Assembly: GCA_030142905.1 (NCBI GenBank)
Contig: JASJOG010000006.1
Coordinates: 2,181,501-2,245,500 of the forward strand
DNA: 64,000 nucleotides
Reading direction: 5' to 3'
Source: Heliopora coerulea
Taxonomy: Eukaryota; Cnidaria; Anthozoa; Scleralcyonacea; Helioporidae
Position numbers and translations under genes: made by a program. Below, piece by piece: positions 1-12,142 of the stretch. Each line of letters opens with the position of its first letter. The stretch's first letter is position 1. The notes beneath the pieces are model-generated. The model had not been told where the DNA came from. It saw only the letters and a program-made list of their open reading frames with translations, and searched no databases.

Positions 1-1146
1 ATCATAGAGAATGACCACGAAACTATCATCCTTTCGGATTTCCTTGCATATGTAAAAATTAACAGCTAGGTGTATCAAACACTGTATGCATGGTATTAGT
101 GATTCATGAATGCTTGAAAGTAGATGTAGTCATCCTAGCGGACCACAACATCACCCAAAAAGAATTTGACAACCCATAAAACTATTTGGAACTCTTCATT
201 GGCATTAAGAAAATCCTAAAATTGTAAACCAAGGTGATCCCAGTGACGAATAATACTTTACTCTCAACACCCAAGAAATTGACAGCATATTTGTCAAAGC
301 TGGGAATCAAAATAAATGGCAATACTTTACAGAAGTTACACCTGGTTGGAGCAGCTCACCGCACTGCAAACAGTGCTTTCTAGTTGAAATTGCTGTTTTC
401 TGTAGCAGTTCGACAACTCCCGCGAAATAGACTTTCTAACTGGAACAACGTAGCACGTCAAAGCTGAGTAGTCACTCGATGTCTCATTCCAATGACATGC
501 GCTCTTGGACAGGCTGGCCATTCAATCGTTATCGCTTCACCGAGTTTCTTGAACCCCAGGTTCATACAGCCAGGCAGTACGCCAGTTTCGGTTGTTTCAA
601 ACTTTTCCAGTATATCGTATAAGACCAGTCCCAGACCTTTGCTGGGTTAATGCTGGTCGAAGTCACATAAATTAGAGTCCCATGAGGATGTGCCGCAGGT
701 CAAGCAGCATATGACAACACTACTGGGACTTCTTCAAGCCCATTCCTTCATCTATTAAAGTTGCAATCCTTCTATCAGGTTCCTTATTTGCAGCAGTGTT
801 TAATGAGCCTTAAAACCTTTACTCCAGCTGCGTTGGAGATATCTGGAATACTAGGCGTTCCATGCTTACCTAGGGCGCTTCGTGGAGTGCCAGGCCAATT
901 TCTTGTAACTTACAGATCCACCTATCCAGCGTGTACTACGACTCTACCCCATGTGAAGAGTTACGCATGCAAGTTGTCGATAATGATAATGACAGCGATA
1001 AAGGTAATGATAATTATGACTATGATAACAATGATGATGACAATAATAATAATAACCAATTATGATATCACAAACCTTTTCAAGGTAGCTTTAATAAATA
1101 CAGGTAAGATGCTGAATAGGAATACTTAAAATCAATCATCACATAC
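1..1146. other. Downstream intron or flank, no gene recognised
   Basis: The gene must continue from exon 19 (phase 1) but no further exon could be recognised here. The stretch 980-1060 is an imperfect GAT/AAT trinucleotide-rich tract (TGATAATGA-like). The rest is AT-rich sequence without a recognisable domain or repeat. Confidence 0.5.
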
Positions 1147-1395
1147 CATTGTAAATCTCACACACAAATTTGTTTTTGTTGTTGCAGTCGACGTCATCCC
1201 AGCGCCCAAGACTGGATCCAGTAACGTTGGCTTGAGTACACGACCGCTGGCCAAGTGCACGGTTAGGTTGTCCGGAGCCCCAATACGTATAAATTGGAGA
1301 ACTATGATCACTAAACTTAAAGGTAGAATAAGGTTCGTGTAGTAACCCAATCCATACGTTGCCAGTAAACCTTTCTAATATGTAAACCAGATATG
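1147..1395 (-). CDS. Exon 19: CTLD6, second half with QPN motif
   Basis: Exon of 249 bp after TTCTTCACAG, ending AATG|GTATGT. It reads YLVYILERFTGNVWIGL, FKFSDHSSPIYTYWGSGQPN, GQRSC, GRWDDVDC and NKFVCEIYN. The ligand motif is QPN with WDD, intermediate between QPD and EPN types; the aspartate is kept, so calcium binding is possible and sugar preference is unclear. It ends in mid-codon (phase 1), so at least one more coding exon lies below position 1147 or beyond the window edge. Confidence 0.88.
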
Positions 1396-1816
1396 CTGTG
1401 AAGAAGATAAATGAACAATGTAACGATTAGAATTGCGACTAAGGAGAATAAAACAACTTTGATTGAAGACCTGGGTTGTAAAATAAGTCAACTTTTATTT
1501 TGGTTGTGCATTATCTGTTGTGTTGCATATTCTATCATTTTTTTTCAATCGTTCGAATTTAACTTAATTTCAACGAAAACAATTTATGCTTCAAACTTAG
1601 GAGCTTTCAATGATGAAACAAACTCTTTGAAAAGGCTAACTGGCAAAGCCGTGGATATGAAAATACTAGTACTTACATCTAACAGGAGACAAATTACTCA
1701 AATAAGCAGTTAAGTTATAGAGAAGTATGGAGAAGATAACAATGCTGAAGTTGTAGAAATGTTTGTTAATTACATTGACGGCTAAAAATTTTTAAAATTT
1801 TTGTCGAGTCTCTTAC

Positions 1817-1969
1817 CTTGTTCAAATTGAGATTCGATACTTATTAGTTCAGCTTTCTCGTTATTGCAAGTTTTCCTTGCATCGTCAAATGTTTTTGCAG
1901 TCTTAACAAACTTATAGCAAGATTCGTCGTAAACTTTGTAGTCTTGCGGACAAGTGAAACTTGGAGGCC
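1817..1969 (-). CDS. Exon 18: CTLD6, first half
   Basis: Exon of 153 bp, phase 1-1, reading PPSFTCPQDYKVYDESCYKF, then TFDDARKTCNNEKAELISIE. It is the N-terminal hairpin and helix 1 of a C-type lectin domain, ending SQFEQ at CAAG|GTAAGA. The split codon G|CA with the next exon gives alanine before YLVYILE. The internal intron is phase 1 here, unlike the phase-2 introns at a similar place in CTLD2, 4 and 5. Confidence 0.88.
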
Positions 1970-2676
1970 CTTAAAGGATAAAAATATTTAATGTAATATT
2001 TGAACCTACAGGTTCCTGTATATTTAAAAAACATATAATTACTGACATGATAGTTCACAGTTGTTATGATCTCTAGTTTATCTTAAACGGACAAACGTGG
2101 AGCTTCAGCAAACTGGAAGTTAGTAGAAGAATACCTTACCAACAACTTTACTGACTTTGCAAATTGCAAAGTACAAATAATATATAGCTTTGTGTCAATC
2201 AAATTCATATTGCCCGGGACCATCAATCAGACAAAAGAAAATAGATATATTTGCAATCCAATTTTGTTTCGACAAGCACAAATAAAAAGATTGACGGGTA
2301 AAAAAACAAACAATAGATAAAAACTCCTCTTATTTAAACCCAATTTTTCGTCGTTGCCGCGCCTGTAAGTATCACTTATGAACACAACTCCTGCTTATGA
2401 TTCGTTCGCGAATGTTGATGATGGCTGGAAGATTCTCGTGCGTAAATCGTGTCCGTCAACACGAAATTGGTACATAAAATTTGCACAGCGTAAGTTACAT
2501 ACTTGTGTCGCAATAACTGGAAAGAAAAAAACATTACTCGTCATTTGTATTTTGACAAGCCCTGTGAGGTAGCCAAAATGGAGTATGATAAGCACAATAT
2601 CCAGCCATATTGTACACTAAACGACCTAATAAATATATAAATAAATACACATATATGTATTATAAATACGATTTAC

Positions 2677-2730
2677 CTGTTGGTGTTGGTGTTTGTGCTG
2701 GTGTTGCTGTGATTGGAGTTGTTGATGCGG
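2677..2730 (-). CDS. Exon 17: Thr/Pro-rich linker
   Basis: A 54-bp mini-exon, phase 1-1, between ATTTGCAG and ACAG|GTAAAT. It encodes ASTTPITATPAQTPTPT, a mucin-like spacer with many potential O-glycosylation sites. It joins CTLD5 to CTLD6 in frame (ACA-G|GG). Splice sites, symmetry and composition match the linker at 21275. Confidence 0.76.
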
Positions 2731-5157
2731 CTGCAAATGATAATATCAATTCATGAACCACTAAAATTGCAACCACAGACAGCTACTCGCAATTAGTGAT
2801 CATCTCTCTTCTGTGTTAAGTTTATCGCGCAGGAAAAATACACGAAGTTCTCAACGAAAGTACGGAGTAGTCGTAGTAAATAAATGAATCAACGAGCGAA
2901 TTAACGAAAGAATAAATTGACGGATGAAAGCATGGATGAAAGAATAAGGGAACGAGCGAATGAAGAAATCAATGAACGAAGAAAGTATTTAATCGGTGAA
3001 TCCAATACAATTCCTTCCTTCTCATGAAAAATAGTGCAGGTGGTATATTTGTACTGAGCTACTCCTACGGGAACATCAACTACTGAAGGATCCGACAAAG
3101 ACAAACAGGATCCAGGCAAATATTTATAAAGAATGTAGCACTTAGAACTTGAAGGCTGGAATAAGGATGCGACAAACTTGCCCATTCGTAAAAAGTCCAT
3201 CCAGGTAATCACGGAAGATCTAGAAACTCTTGGACGTCGGGAATTGACAAGAATTGACAGGATTCTCAGGATGTATAAGATATGTGTTGAAAATTTTCAT
3301 ACTCTCATAACAGAATTGCTGTCAGTTGAACATGTTATTTATTTTTCAGTGAAAGCCGATTTATTTCATACAAACTAAGATTTACCGATAAAACTGCTCA
3401 TGTGAAAACGTCGTTTGAAAATTTCCGAGTTAACAAGGAACGCGAAACGACTTTTGCAAGAATAGAAAAAGCGCCTTCCCGAATCACAAACGCGAAGCGA
3501 AATAAATATAAAATAAAATAAAATGAGGTAAGGTAAGATAAAATAAAATAAAATATAATAAAATAAAATAAAGAAACCCGAACACTACGTCATGATGAGT
3601 ACTTTTTTTAACGATACTGTATTTACTTACCGAACGAGTGATCAAGTAAACTCAGTCTGGGAAAGGTAGACTTTTATTGACTGGATGACACAAACAATAC
3701 ATGCTGTTCAACTAATTTAGATTGCTGAATTAGTTGATCAGGTTACTCAAAAATGCGGGTTCAAATCCCGTTCAAGTCAATTCAAATTTTCGACTTCATT
3801 GTTGAATTGAAGGACAGTAACGAAATTTTTACGACACATTACCTTAGTTACCCTTAATAATCTAACGGCTCTTCATTTACAATTTGTAACCCTTAGTTTT
3901 TAACGTGATTTGGGGCATGCATAGAAGGCAAAAAATGGAACTGTTGCGAAATATAGTTTCGTATTTTTTGTCAGGAGGATGAGAGGATGATCGAAAACTG
4001 CTTAATCTTGAAAATCAACGTTAAGATTAGTCCAATAGCGGTAGGAGACGTGCACTACGTATTGCTCACGGATTTTGTCGTGACTCGCTAATGCATTAAG
4101 GCTAAAATTATTTATCCTTGTGTTCAATAAAAACTTTTTTTTTCAATTTACATCAATTATAATTTAATTGAGCACCTCTGTGCTATTTATTTCTACAAGC
4201 TTATTCTTTCGATGGAAAAACAAGCAAATAAAATTTTTCTTGTCACTGGCAATTTTGCAATGAAGTGTTCATTCATATACTCCTTCAAAATCAACATTTC
4301 TCCTTGGAAATAGCTTGTGAATGAAAACTTAGAGCTAGAGGTCATGCTACATCCATTTTCCTAGGGAATATCAAACAATTATTGGATGAGGCTGAGCATG
4401 ATATCAAGAATTATCCAGACCTCGGTCTGGATAATTCTTGATTTTATGCAAAAGCCGAATCCAATAATTGTTTTATTATACATTCAAAATAGCGATCAAT
4501 ACAAGAAAAGATTTGCAGTAAAAAGACTCATGCGATTAAGTTTACAAACTGCTACGGGATATTTTTGCTGTTTTGTAATTTTCGCGGCCTTGAGGTGGTT
4601 ACGTCATCAGCGTCCAATAATTTTTTGTTGGACAGCACAGTCGAATAATTCACGATATTCGGCGTAAATATCACGGCTTCCGGACATTGAGAATTAACAG
4701 GTGAATGTCGTCCAATAAGAAACAAGAATGAAGTTTGAATGTATAATAAACACTTTTCTTAGTAAAATACCTTTAACTCCTTACGTTTCGTCAGAGTTGT
4801 GCAGTGCGAATGAAAGGATACTGGAATCGTTCTTATTTGGCCAACATTAATTCATTTGGCCAACATTAATTCATTTGGCTTGCTCCTTATCAACTGATAT
4901 CCTTCTATCCGGACCTCACTTTCGACCAACAACATAGTTTACTACTGATTGAACGGCATAATTGTACAAACATACAAGACGTGGGGAAACCTAAATCATG
5001 ATGATTTTACAGTCTTAAATATGTCAAAATATCAAACGTTGGCATAAAGTTGTTTAGTAGTTTAACATAAATTCTTATTCAGTTGGTCACTCAATGGGAT
5101 TTAAAATGGAAAAAACGCCAGAATTACTTTGTTGTGAGTTATAATTTAACGACTGAC
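2731..5157. other. Intron between exons 16 and 17, low-complexity tracts
   Basis: No coding exon is seen. 2870-2990 is a degenerate GAAT/GAAC-rich tract, and 3500-3573 is an imperfect (TAAAA)n microsatellite. A tRNA-like SINE remnant lies at about 3715-3795, with a box-B-like GGGTTCAAATCCCG. Confidence 0.5.
3715..3795 (+). repeat. tRNA-derived SINE remnant
   Basis: Contains GCGGGTTCAAATCCCGTTCA and then GTCAATTCAAATTTTCGACT, the same order as the box B plus tail of the copy at 9968. The 5' tRNA half is decayed (TTAGTTGATCAGGTTA). Confidence 0.45.
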
Positions 5158-5408
5158 CTGTTTTGCAAATATAGCCGTTCTTTTTGTAGCATGAAACACT
5201 GTTCCATCTGCCGGCTGCCCATCTGTAAGGAACGATTTCAACACACCAGTTCCAACCATAACGAGGCTCTTTCGTATTCCATTTGTAGTATTTTGCAGGA
5301 GAGTTATCGACCCAAAAGAAGCTGTTGTATCCATGGTGACTGTTCAGGCCGGTCCATAAAGGCACCCTTGCTCCTTTAATTTTAACCGTAAGAAACGCTT
5401 CCTCAATT
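5158..5408 (-). CDS. Exon 16: CTLD5, second half, altered ligand motifs
   Basis: Exon of 251 bp after TAAATTAG, ending ACAG|GTCAGT. It reads IEEAFLTVKIKGARV, PLWTGLNSHHGYNSFFW, KWNTKEPRYGWNWC, GRWNSVSC and GYICKTG. Structural residues and cysteines are kept, but the sugar site is altered: EPR instead of EPN and WNS instead of WND. Calcium-dependent sugar binding by this domain is therefore doubtful. It may bind protein or be structural. Confidence 0.87.
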
Positions 5409-5589
5409 CTAATTTAAAAAAAATGAAATTAAAACGAAAAAATCATATCATTGCCGTACAGTGTTTTATAGGGGAAGCGTTTGGTATTTTGGGGAAAACA
5501 ATTTTGATGTAAGCACACTTCTCACAGGATGACATTTTCATCTTATTTTTCCAATCGCATCACTGGATATTTGTTCTGATAACTTACCT

Positions 5590-7400
5590 GTATTGACGCA
5601 GATTATGAAAGAAGGGAACTATGTGTCTCACATTAACTATATGGTGAATTCTTTGTCACCAACAGCTGGTCTTTTTCTCGTAGCTTCTTTCATTTTAAGG
5701 TGTTATTACACAGGACGACAAACTTTTGATGGGATAAATTTTGCAGAAAAATTGATGCCTGTAACATGTCATTTACATGGTCCAGTTAATATTAGTGCCA
5801 AAATCCTAAAGGCTGCAACTCCTGTCATTTCTCCATCGTTATCAGAATTATTTAGTCTCTGTATCCAAACCAGTTGCTTTCCACAGATATGGAAAACATG
5901 AAAAGTTATCCCTTTATACCAAGGCGGAAATAAATCTGTTCCAGATAATTACTGTCCGATATCAATCCTGCCTATTCCATCTAAAATCATCGAGCGACAT
6001 GTTTACTAAGAATTTCAGACAAATCATTTATTTTGTCATCTTCAATCTGGTTTCAGGGAAGGATATTCAACTGAGACAGCGCTAATCGAAATTATTAATC
6101 AATTATCTTTGGATCTTGATAAAGACAAAGTCAGCGGAATGTTATTTGGAGATGTTAAATAAGCTTTTGATATGGTTAACCATAAATTGCTCCTGCTCAA
6201 ACTTAAATCTTGCGGCTTAAGTGATAACGCTATAAAGTGGTTTCATTCATATTTGTCAGCCAGGCATCAATTTGTGGCAGTAAATTGAGTAACATCATCT
6301 CAGACGGTTATCAGCTGCAGAGTACCTCAGGGCTCAGTTTTCGGTCCGTTGGTTTTTATATTATTTACCAATGATTTAGCCGGATCAATAATCAATTCAT
6401 CGACTGGCATTTTCGCGAATGATACAACGTTAATTAAGTCAAGTCATTACTCAAAAGTAACATCCCTCCAACACATGTTGTAGGATTATGCCACCACCTT
6501 AAATTCCTGGTCAAACAAGAATTTGATGGTCTTTAGTTTTACTAAGACAAAAACTGTGCTTGTAATGGTGAAAGGCTTGGAAAAAACAAATGATATAGAC
6601 AAAACCATAAAATGTATTTATTGATGGCAAGCAAATAGAACAAGCCTCTCGTCAGAAACTCTTAGGGGTTACCGTTGACAATGAAATATTCTTGAATCAC
6701 ATAGATAAGCTTAGCTCTAAACTAGCCAAACGTATTGGTCTCCTGAAGAAACTAAGACCCTATCTCCCTCTGGAATAACGTATTGCCTATTATAACGTGA
6801 CAATAAAGTCAGTGATGATGTATGGTAGTTGTGTTTGGACGAGTACAACTAATGAAATTCTGGACCAAATAACAAAGTTGCAGAAGAGAGCTGCAAGAAC
6901 TATCTTGGGGGATTTCAACTCTTGAAAGAAGCATTCCGGTTTTTGCTAAACTTGGTTGGATACCATTTACTAAAGAAGTTGAAATCAGAAAAGCCATGAT
7001 TTGTCATAATCGTTTTTATGGCAACTGTCCGTCGCACATAGCAGATCTACTTCCATCAAATTCAAGTCGCCACAACAGAAATACTCGCTATAAAGATGTT
7101 ACTATTTGCCAACCAAGAACAAAAAGGTTTAAAGAAGGTGAAAAATCCTTTTCTGTGGCGTCAGCTCAAATATGGAACAATATACCACTTAATTAAACTT
7201 TCCTCATCTAAACTCTTTAAAAAGAAATTTCACAAAGCTATTTTTAACGATATGATTTCTTCTTAAATATTTTCTATATCATCTTTTCTATTATTATACC
7301 ATTCATTTGTAATTTTTAATAGATGTTCATATATCGTAATTGTACTTTTAGTTGTGTCTCGTGTTATCCTCATTAAATAACGTTTCATTCATTCATTTAT
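5590..7400 (+). mobile_element. CR1/L2-like LINE, degenerate pseudogene
   Basis: A decayed non-LTR reverse transcriptase reads through several stops and frameshifts. Recognisable blocks: ILKAATPVISPSLSEL and CFPQIWKT (about 5800-5900), DNYCPISILPIPSKIIERHV, LQSGFREGYSTETAL, KAFDMVNHKLLL with a stop before it, RVPQGSVFGPLVFILF, and FANDTTLI where the catalytic YADD should be (first aspartate lost). The C-terminal thumb-like region ends near 7265. The 3' end carries a short (ATTC)n tail at 7384-7400. It lies in the intron between CTLD5 exons, same class as the LINE at 59893-62337, and cannot encode an active enzyme. Confidence 0.85.
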
Positions 7401-8516
7401 AACAATTTTCACTGAAATTTTGTTGCGGCAACATTTTTGTGCCATAAATTATTGTTAAATATCGTGCCTTGTAACACAACCTTAGAGGCCGACACCTCTT
7501 CATTAACAAATATATACTATCATTAACGTCAAACTCAAACAACGCGTGAATACATTCGTTTTAATGAATCGACACTCTTTACGTTTTTGTCACGTTCATT
7601 AAAAACTTTTGCAAAGAAAGTAACATTCGTTACCGTAGATACGCAGCCATTTGCATGAAAGGGCCATTCAATAGCACTAACAGACGACCACTAACACCGT
7701 TTGATTGTACATTACGGAGAATAAAATTTCAATTATGCAAGACAGTTGTCCGGCCTGTTGCAGGGTGGATTTAAGGTTATGTGAAATTCTAAAATGTATA
7801 TTTCAAACTGTTAACGAACTTTAGTTCATAGCACTTTGCTAATACACATCAACTTTCTCGTCTTTGAAAAAAAAAAAAAAAAGACCTAATCAACCTGCCA
7901 AACAACCTGATCAATCTCGTCCCTCCAGGAGTTTTGTAGAGCCTGGCGGCGAGAGAGTAAAACGCCCTGACGACTGGAAATCAGGTCATAAAAATTATCT
8001 AGAATGTTCGGAAAATTTAATTTTACTGCCGTTTTGACTATTATGCGAAACAAATGTTTTACTCTCCGATAAATATTTGGACAATTCCTTGAATCTAAGG
8101 TATGTTTTATTGCCAGCACCGCAAAAGTTTCCAATACATAGCTAAATTTTCCCTCGTGACTTCCAGCCTTTGCCGGTGAATTTCTTTGCCTCGCTGCAAA
8201 CATTCGACATAATTTCCGAACAAAATGTTCTTGATAGAAAAAAAATAAGGTTAGCTTATTACTTAGCAGCAATTTTGTACTCCTTCCTCACAGGATGGAG
8301 TTTGAAGCATATTATCCTGAAAAAAAAGCTAGAAACAGCATTTGAAGTGCCAAGACCACTTTATTACGTGAAAAAGTGTGCTGCGAACTTCTCACAACGT
8401 CGAAGAAAAGAATTAAAATTTCACATCATGTAAAATTTTCATTTAAGATGTCCCTTATTGATATTATATTTTGCGGGGGTAACTGTCTCGAGAGAAAGAA
8501 ATGAATTTTAACTTAC
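7401..8516. other. Intron sequence, nothing recognised
   Basis: AT-rich sequence with an A15-type run near 7867-7883. Minus-strand reading at 7886-8272 is open but matches no family I know. Confidence 0.4.
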
Positions 8517-8673
8517 TCGTCGGCAATGCTGACTAGTTGTCCATAATCACTTGAATTATGTCCTCTTTCACAGGCGTCTCTCGCATCAAACCAAGTTCTG
8601 TAGTCACTAGGGTCAGTGTGAAACTCATAACACCAACGTCCATTAACAACCCAACCTGGAGCACAGTAACTAT
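8517..8673 (-). CDS. Exon 15: CTLD5, first half
   Basis: Exon of 157 bp, phase 1 after ATTTTCAG, ending GACGA|GTAAGT in phase 2. It reads SYCAPGWVVNGRWCYEFH, TWFDARDACERGHNS and GQLVSIADE. The hairpin CAPGW...WCYEF and the LVSI motif are typical of C-type lectin domains. Its split GA|A codon continues into IEEAFLTV of the next exon; the intron between them contains a degenerate LINE. Confidence 0.88.
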
Positions 8674-9129
8674 CTGAAAATGATGAAACAGAAATATTAG
8701 GTACTTGCATAGATATTTAATATTGATTATCTGCACATGTTATGCAGAACCATAGATGCCCTGACATAATATAAATGATTCTAGAATGAGCGTTCGTACA
8801 GTAAAATCTATACAAAGGTGGATTATCCATTCTCTTGAAGTAAATTTAACTCTTACGATAACGACATATAAGTCGGGTTAATTTGTGATACTCTACCTTG
8901 AGACAACAAAGATAGTGGTTCAATGAGGGTTATTGCCGAAACGTCCCAAATTAATTTTTATTATTTTTTGCTCGTAAAGTAGATTTACGCTATTTCTACG
9001 GCAATTTAAATAGGCAGATCAGGTTAGTTTTTATTTCAGAATCATCCTCAGAGATATACATGAGCTGAAACTTTTCATGATAATCTGACACTGCCGAAGT
9101 CAACTGAAAAATGTTGACTTGAAACACAA

Positions 9130-9919
9130 CACATCCTCTCATGGATAAGCGTTAAGTTGTCTTGGAATGACCATATTTATTAATTATCTAAAAAGATTGC
9201 ATCTGGCATTGGTGCGCTAAAACGCATAAGATCATTTGTTCCACGTACGACGTTGCAGTTTATTTTCAATTCTTTAGTTCAACCACATTTTGACTACTGC
9301 TGCGTCGTTTGGGACAATGGTAACAAAACCCTTGCGGATAGGTTGCAAAAACTGCAAAATCGGGCAGCAAGAGTATTAACCTTTTCTAATTATGACTCCA
9401 ATGCTGATATCCTTCTTGAAAAAATTGGTTGGAGAAAACTTGAAATTCAAGGTAAAATGCAAAAGGTTGCTATGGTTTACAAATCACTTAATGGGCTTGC
9501 TCCAGATTATTTGAGTCCCATATTTGAGAACCGTAGCAGTGTAGGAAATTATTCACTGAGAGACACCGAGGGTAAATTGGCTATTCCGAAGCCCCGCACA
9601 GAATATCTAAAAAATAGTTTTGGTTATAGTGGTGCGGTGCTATGGAATAGTCTTCCTACTGATTTACGACAGACAAACAATTTTAATCAGTTTGAAGTCG
9701 CCTGCAATGACTTCTTTGGACTTTCTTAACATTTGTACTTATTTTTTAATATAATATTATACACGGCACTCTTGGAAAGCAGGTTTTGTTTTTATAATAA
9801 TTAGTATTATTGGTAATAATTGTAATATTTAATTGTTTATGTTAAGTAGTAACTGTATGTAAAATCCTGAAGAGTATTTACCGTGTTTAAATAAAGTGAT
9901 CAATCAATCAATCAATCAG
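9130..9919 (+). mobile_element. CR1-like LINE, 5'-truncated 3' fragment
   Basis: Encodes the C-terminal part of a non-LTR reverse transcriptase. The open stretch 9253-9729 (158 codons) contains LVQPHFDYCCVVW, RLQKLQNRAARVLTF, VYKSLNGLAPDYL, YSLRDTEGKLAIPKPRTEY and AVLWNSLPTDLR, the usual thumb/C-terminal blocks of CR1-like elements. Upstream codons LSWNDHI...KKIASGIGALKR are also readable. The catalytic core is absent. The 3' end has an AATAAAG signal and an (ATCA)n tail at 9898-9919, typical of simple-repeat-tailed LINEs. Confidence 0.87.
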
Positions 9920-9967
9920 AATATCTCGTGAACTTAAATTGGATAAAACTCGCCTCCAATCCCTGTG

Positions 9968-10038
9968 GACTCGATAGCTCAACAGGTAGATCGGCGGACT
10001 GGTATCCCGAAAGTGCGAGTTCAAATCCCGCTCGAGTC
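9968..10038 (+). repeat. tRNA-like head of a SINE
   Basis: A 71-nt tRNA-like block has a perfect 7-bp acceptor pairing (GACTCGA with TCGAGTC), a box-A-like TAGCTCAACAGGTAGA and a box-B-like AGTTCAAATCC. The T stem has a mismatch and the anticodon arm pairs poorly. The sequence continues directly into a SINE-type tail also seen elsewhere in the window, so it is read as a tRNA-derived SINE rather than a working tRNA gene. The anticodon cannot be called with confidence. Confidence 0.65.
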
Positions 10039-10789
10039 AACATTTTTCAGTTGACTTCGGCAGTGTCAGATTATCATGAAAAGTTTCTGTTCAGGTTAGT
10101 TTTTTATATGTTAATCTCAATGACTGTCAATGTCAATATTGACTAAATGTTTCTTATTGTAATCTTTTCCACCAAACGTGAGAAGAAGGCAAAACAACTC
10201 ATTAAACTTAATTTGACGACAGACAATACAACGAAAACTGGTTTCAAACGTCTCGCTATGGTTGGCAGAATAGATGCGAAACGTTTGATAAGGAACTGTG
10301 CTGCAAATGATTGGCACGTTTACTTGCTAAATTAACTCTCCAGTTGTACGAAAGCTGCCGGATTTAAATTATTGAACAACTGCATGAGGACAATAATATA
10401 GAGTGCTAACCGTTTCAGAACAACATGTAATGATTATCTATTCTGTTAATTTTTTGGGGGAAGAGGTGCGGGGGGAATCCCAGGTGGGTTAAATGTTTCC
10501 CTTGCCCTACCCTGTTTGACAGCCATTAACAGAAGTCATTTGAAACTGCATAAACGGCATAAGAATTTAAGTTACGGCAACTTTTGTCAATATCAGCCAT
10601 TAAGAACAAGTATAAATTTTAATTTATAAATTTTTAATCTATTGCTTTTGTTTACTTTAAGCTGTTCTCATCCCAAACTGTGGGACTGGTATGGAATGAT
10701 CAGTCCAATAATCAGATATTGGTGCGCACCAAAAACTTTGAATACAAACGATCTCAGGATTTACCACCATGTAACCTGTTCGTTCTTAC

Positions 10790-10837
10790 CTGACCAAGGT
10801 CTTGGTGGACCAATTGTAACCATTGGATGAAAAGATT
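10790..10837 (-). CDS. Exon 14: Pro-rich linker
   Basis: A 48-bp mini-exon, phase 1-1, between TTATACAG and TCAG|GTAAGA. It encodes SFHPMVTIGPPRPWS, rich in proline but less Thr/Ser-rich than the other two linkers. It lies between CTLD4 and CTLD5, where a spacer is expected by comparison with exons 11 and 17. The call rests on the strong donor, symmetric phase and position. Confidence 0.62.
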
Positions 10838-12142
10838 CTGTATAAATTTAATTCAAATATTAAACAAAAATCCGGTTAGCAACCTAATATTGATGATTCC
10901 GAGAGACATCAAAAGAGATATCCAGGGGACGTTTCCTCTGACCAACTGAATAAATATCACAATCATTATACACGCACTACCTCAGCCTCAAAAAGTCTCC
11001 TGAATTCCAATAAAAAAAAGACAATAGCACGAAACAATACAAAAAAGTGAATAGAACGTAAAAGAATGAATTAGAAACTATACGTGAATGATGATACAAA
11101 GCGGTATTTACAGGAATTACCAACTTTTGAAATGAATCTCATAAAGGTACAAGAGGCTGTTACCAGGGACAAATCCGGGATTGTACTCGATGAAAATTTG
11201 CTCTAATTAGGAAGTACTGTAAAATTGGTTTACGCTTTGAAATTAGATGGAAAAACTGTAGAAAGTTTGCCCCTCTCAAAAAAAAAATTTACAGCAGCTG
11301 TAATACATTTGCCTGACCATATTCTGTAAACTGACGCTAAGTTTAACTCTGCCTAGCCCCTATTTAAAAAAGTGTTTTAGTCCTAATTAACAATTCTTTA
11401 GTACTCCCAATCCTATTCGGAAAATATTACAGCTGCTCTACTGACAAGGATCAAGAAAAGCTGGTGCTCCAGGGATTGATCTGATTGCCTTAAATGCTAA
11501 GATCGGAATCTGGACGGGCGCGTTTTATCTTCAGGATTGCTGCTCGTGTTTTTACGTAACCCTAAAGCCATTGCAACGATTAAGAATTGGTGGAAAAGGA
11601 AGTTTTAAACAGAATAAAAGGGGCTCTCCAGTAAGTTACATATACATGATGAATCCTGAAAAAATACCCAAAGCATTGGCGTAGCTTCTGGGGTGGCCTG
11701 GGGGGCCCGTCCCGCTAAATATTTACTGGGACAACCTAAAGGGTCATCCTAACTTCTAATGAATATAATCATCAAACTCTATAAAGTTTGACATCTCCGC
11801 AATTGCAGGTGGGCAAGATAACATATTTGAGTGTATGAGAGGCACTCCCTAAAATCTGCATTTGATCTTGCCCCCAAAAATTTTCTGAGGACCCCTCAAG
11901 TCCCCCCCCCTCCGACTTGAAATGTCCTAGTTACACAGAAATTTTCTCGTTACACTAACTCTTTCCGAGCTGGATCAGTCTTTTTTTCTTTTACCCTGGC
12001 TAACGTCAGACACTCTTAATTGCCAAAGGGACATATGTGCATTCTGTCAGGAAAGAATTATAACGATCTCAAGCATATGTATTTTTGAGCATTTTGACAA
12101 GAGAATCAGCTTTTAAGCTACTACTATGTAATCTAGCCTTAC
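10838..12142. other. Intron, possible old hAT-type remnant
   Basis: No exon seen. Around 11685-11950 a GC-richer block starts near ATTGGCGTAGCTTCTGGGG and contains GGGGGGCCC and a C-run. This composition resembles decayed hAT-type non-autonomous elements, but no matching terminal repeat or duplication could be fixed. Confidence 0.3.

Larger units (their letters stand above)
9067..10090. repeat. 54-bp inverted repeats around a LINE fragment and SINE
   Basis: About 54 bp at 9067-9120 (core CATGATAATCTGACACTGCC) recur as the reverse complement at 10036-10090, directly after the tRNA-like sequence. Between them lies the LINE 3' fragment 9130-9919. The two arms look like SINE tails in opposite orientation. 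Confidence 0.65.

Noticed and set aside
336..521. Minus-strand cysteine-containing ORF as a further lectin exon
   Set aside because: No CTLD, SUEL or LamG motif and no splice sites in the required phase 1.
761..1129. Plus-strand ORF as a gene
   Set aside because: Its second half is an ATG/ATA-rich simple tract and the first half has no domain.
1411..1713. Plus-strand ORF with a hydrophobic segment
   Set aside because: It lies in the intron between the two CTLD6 exons on the other strand, with no recognisable family.
4750..4800. Another hammerhead motif (CTGACGAAACGT on the minus strand)
   Set aside because: There is no stem II between the two core boxes.
7886..8272. Minus-strand 128-codon ORF
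   Set aside because: No known domain, no splice sites fitting the neighbouring CTLD5 exons, and it ends in an A-run.
9968..10038. Functional tRNA gene
   Set aside because: Acceptor stem and boxes fit, but the anticodon and T stems mismatch and the sequence continues into a SINE-type tail with other copies.
10642..10830. Plus-strand reading rich in Trp/Cys resembling a lectin piece
   Set aside because: The minus strand gives a better explanation here (linker exon 10790-10837); the plus reading lacks CTLD motifs.
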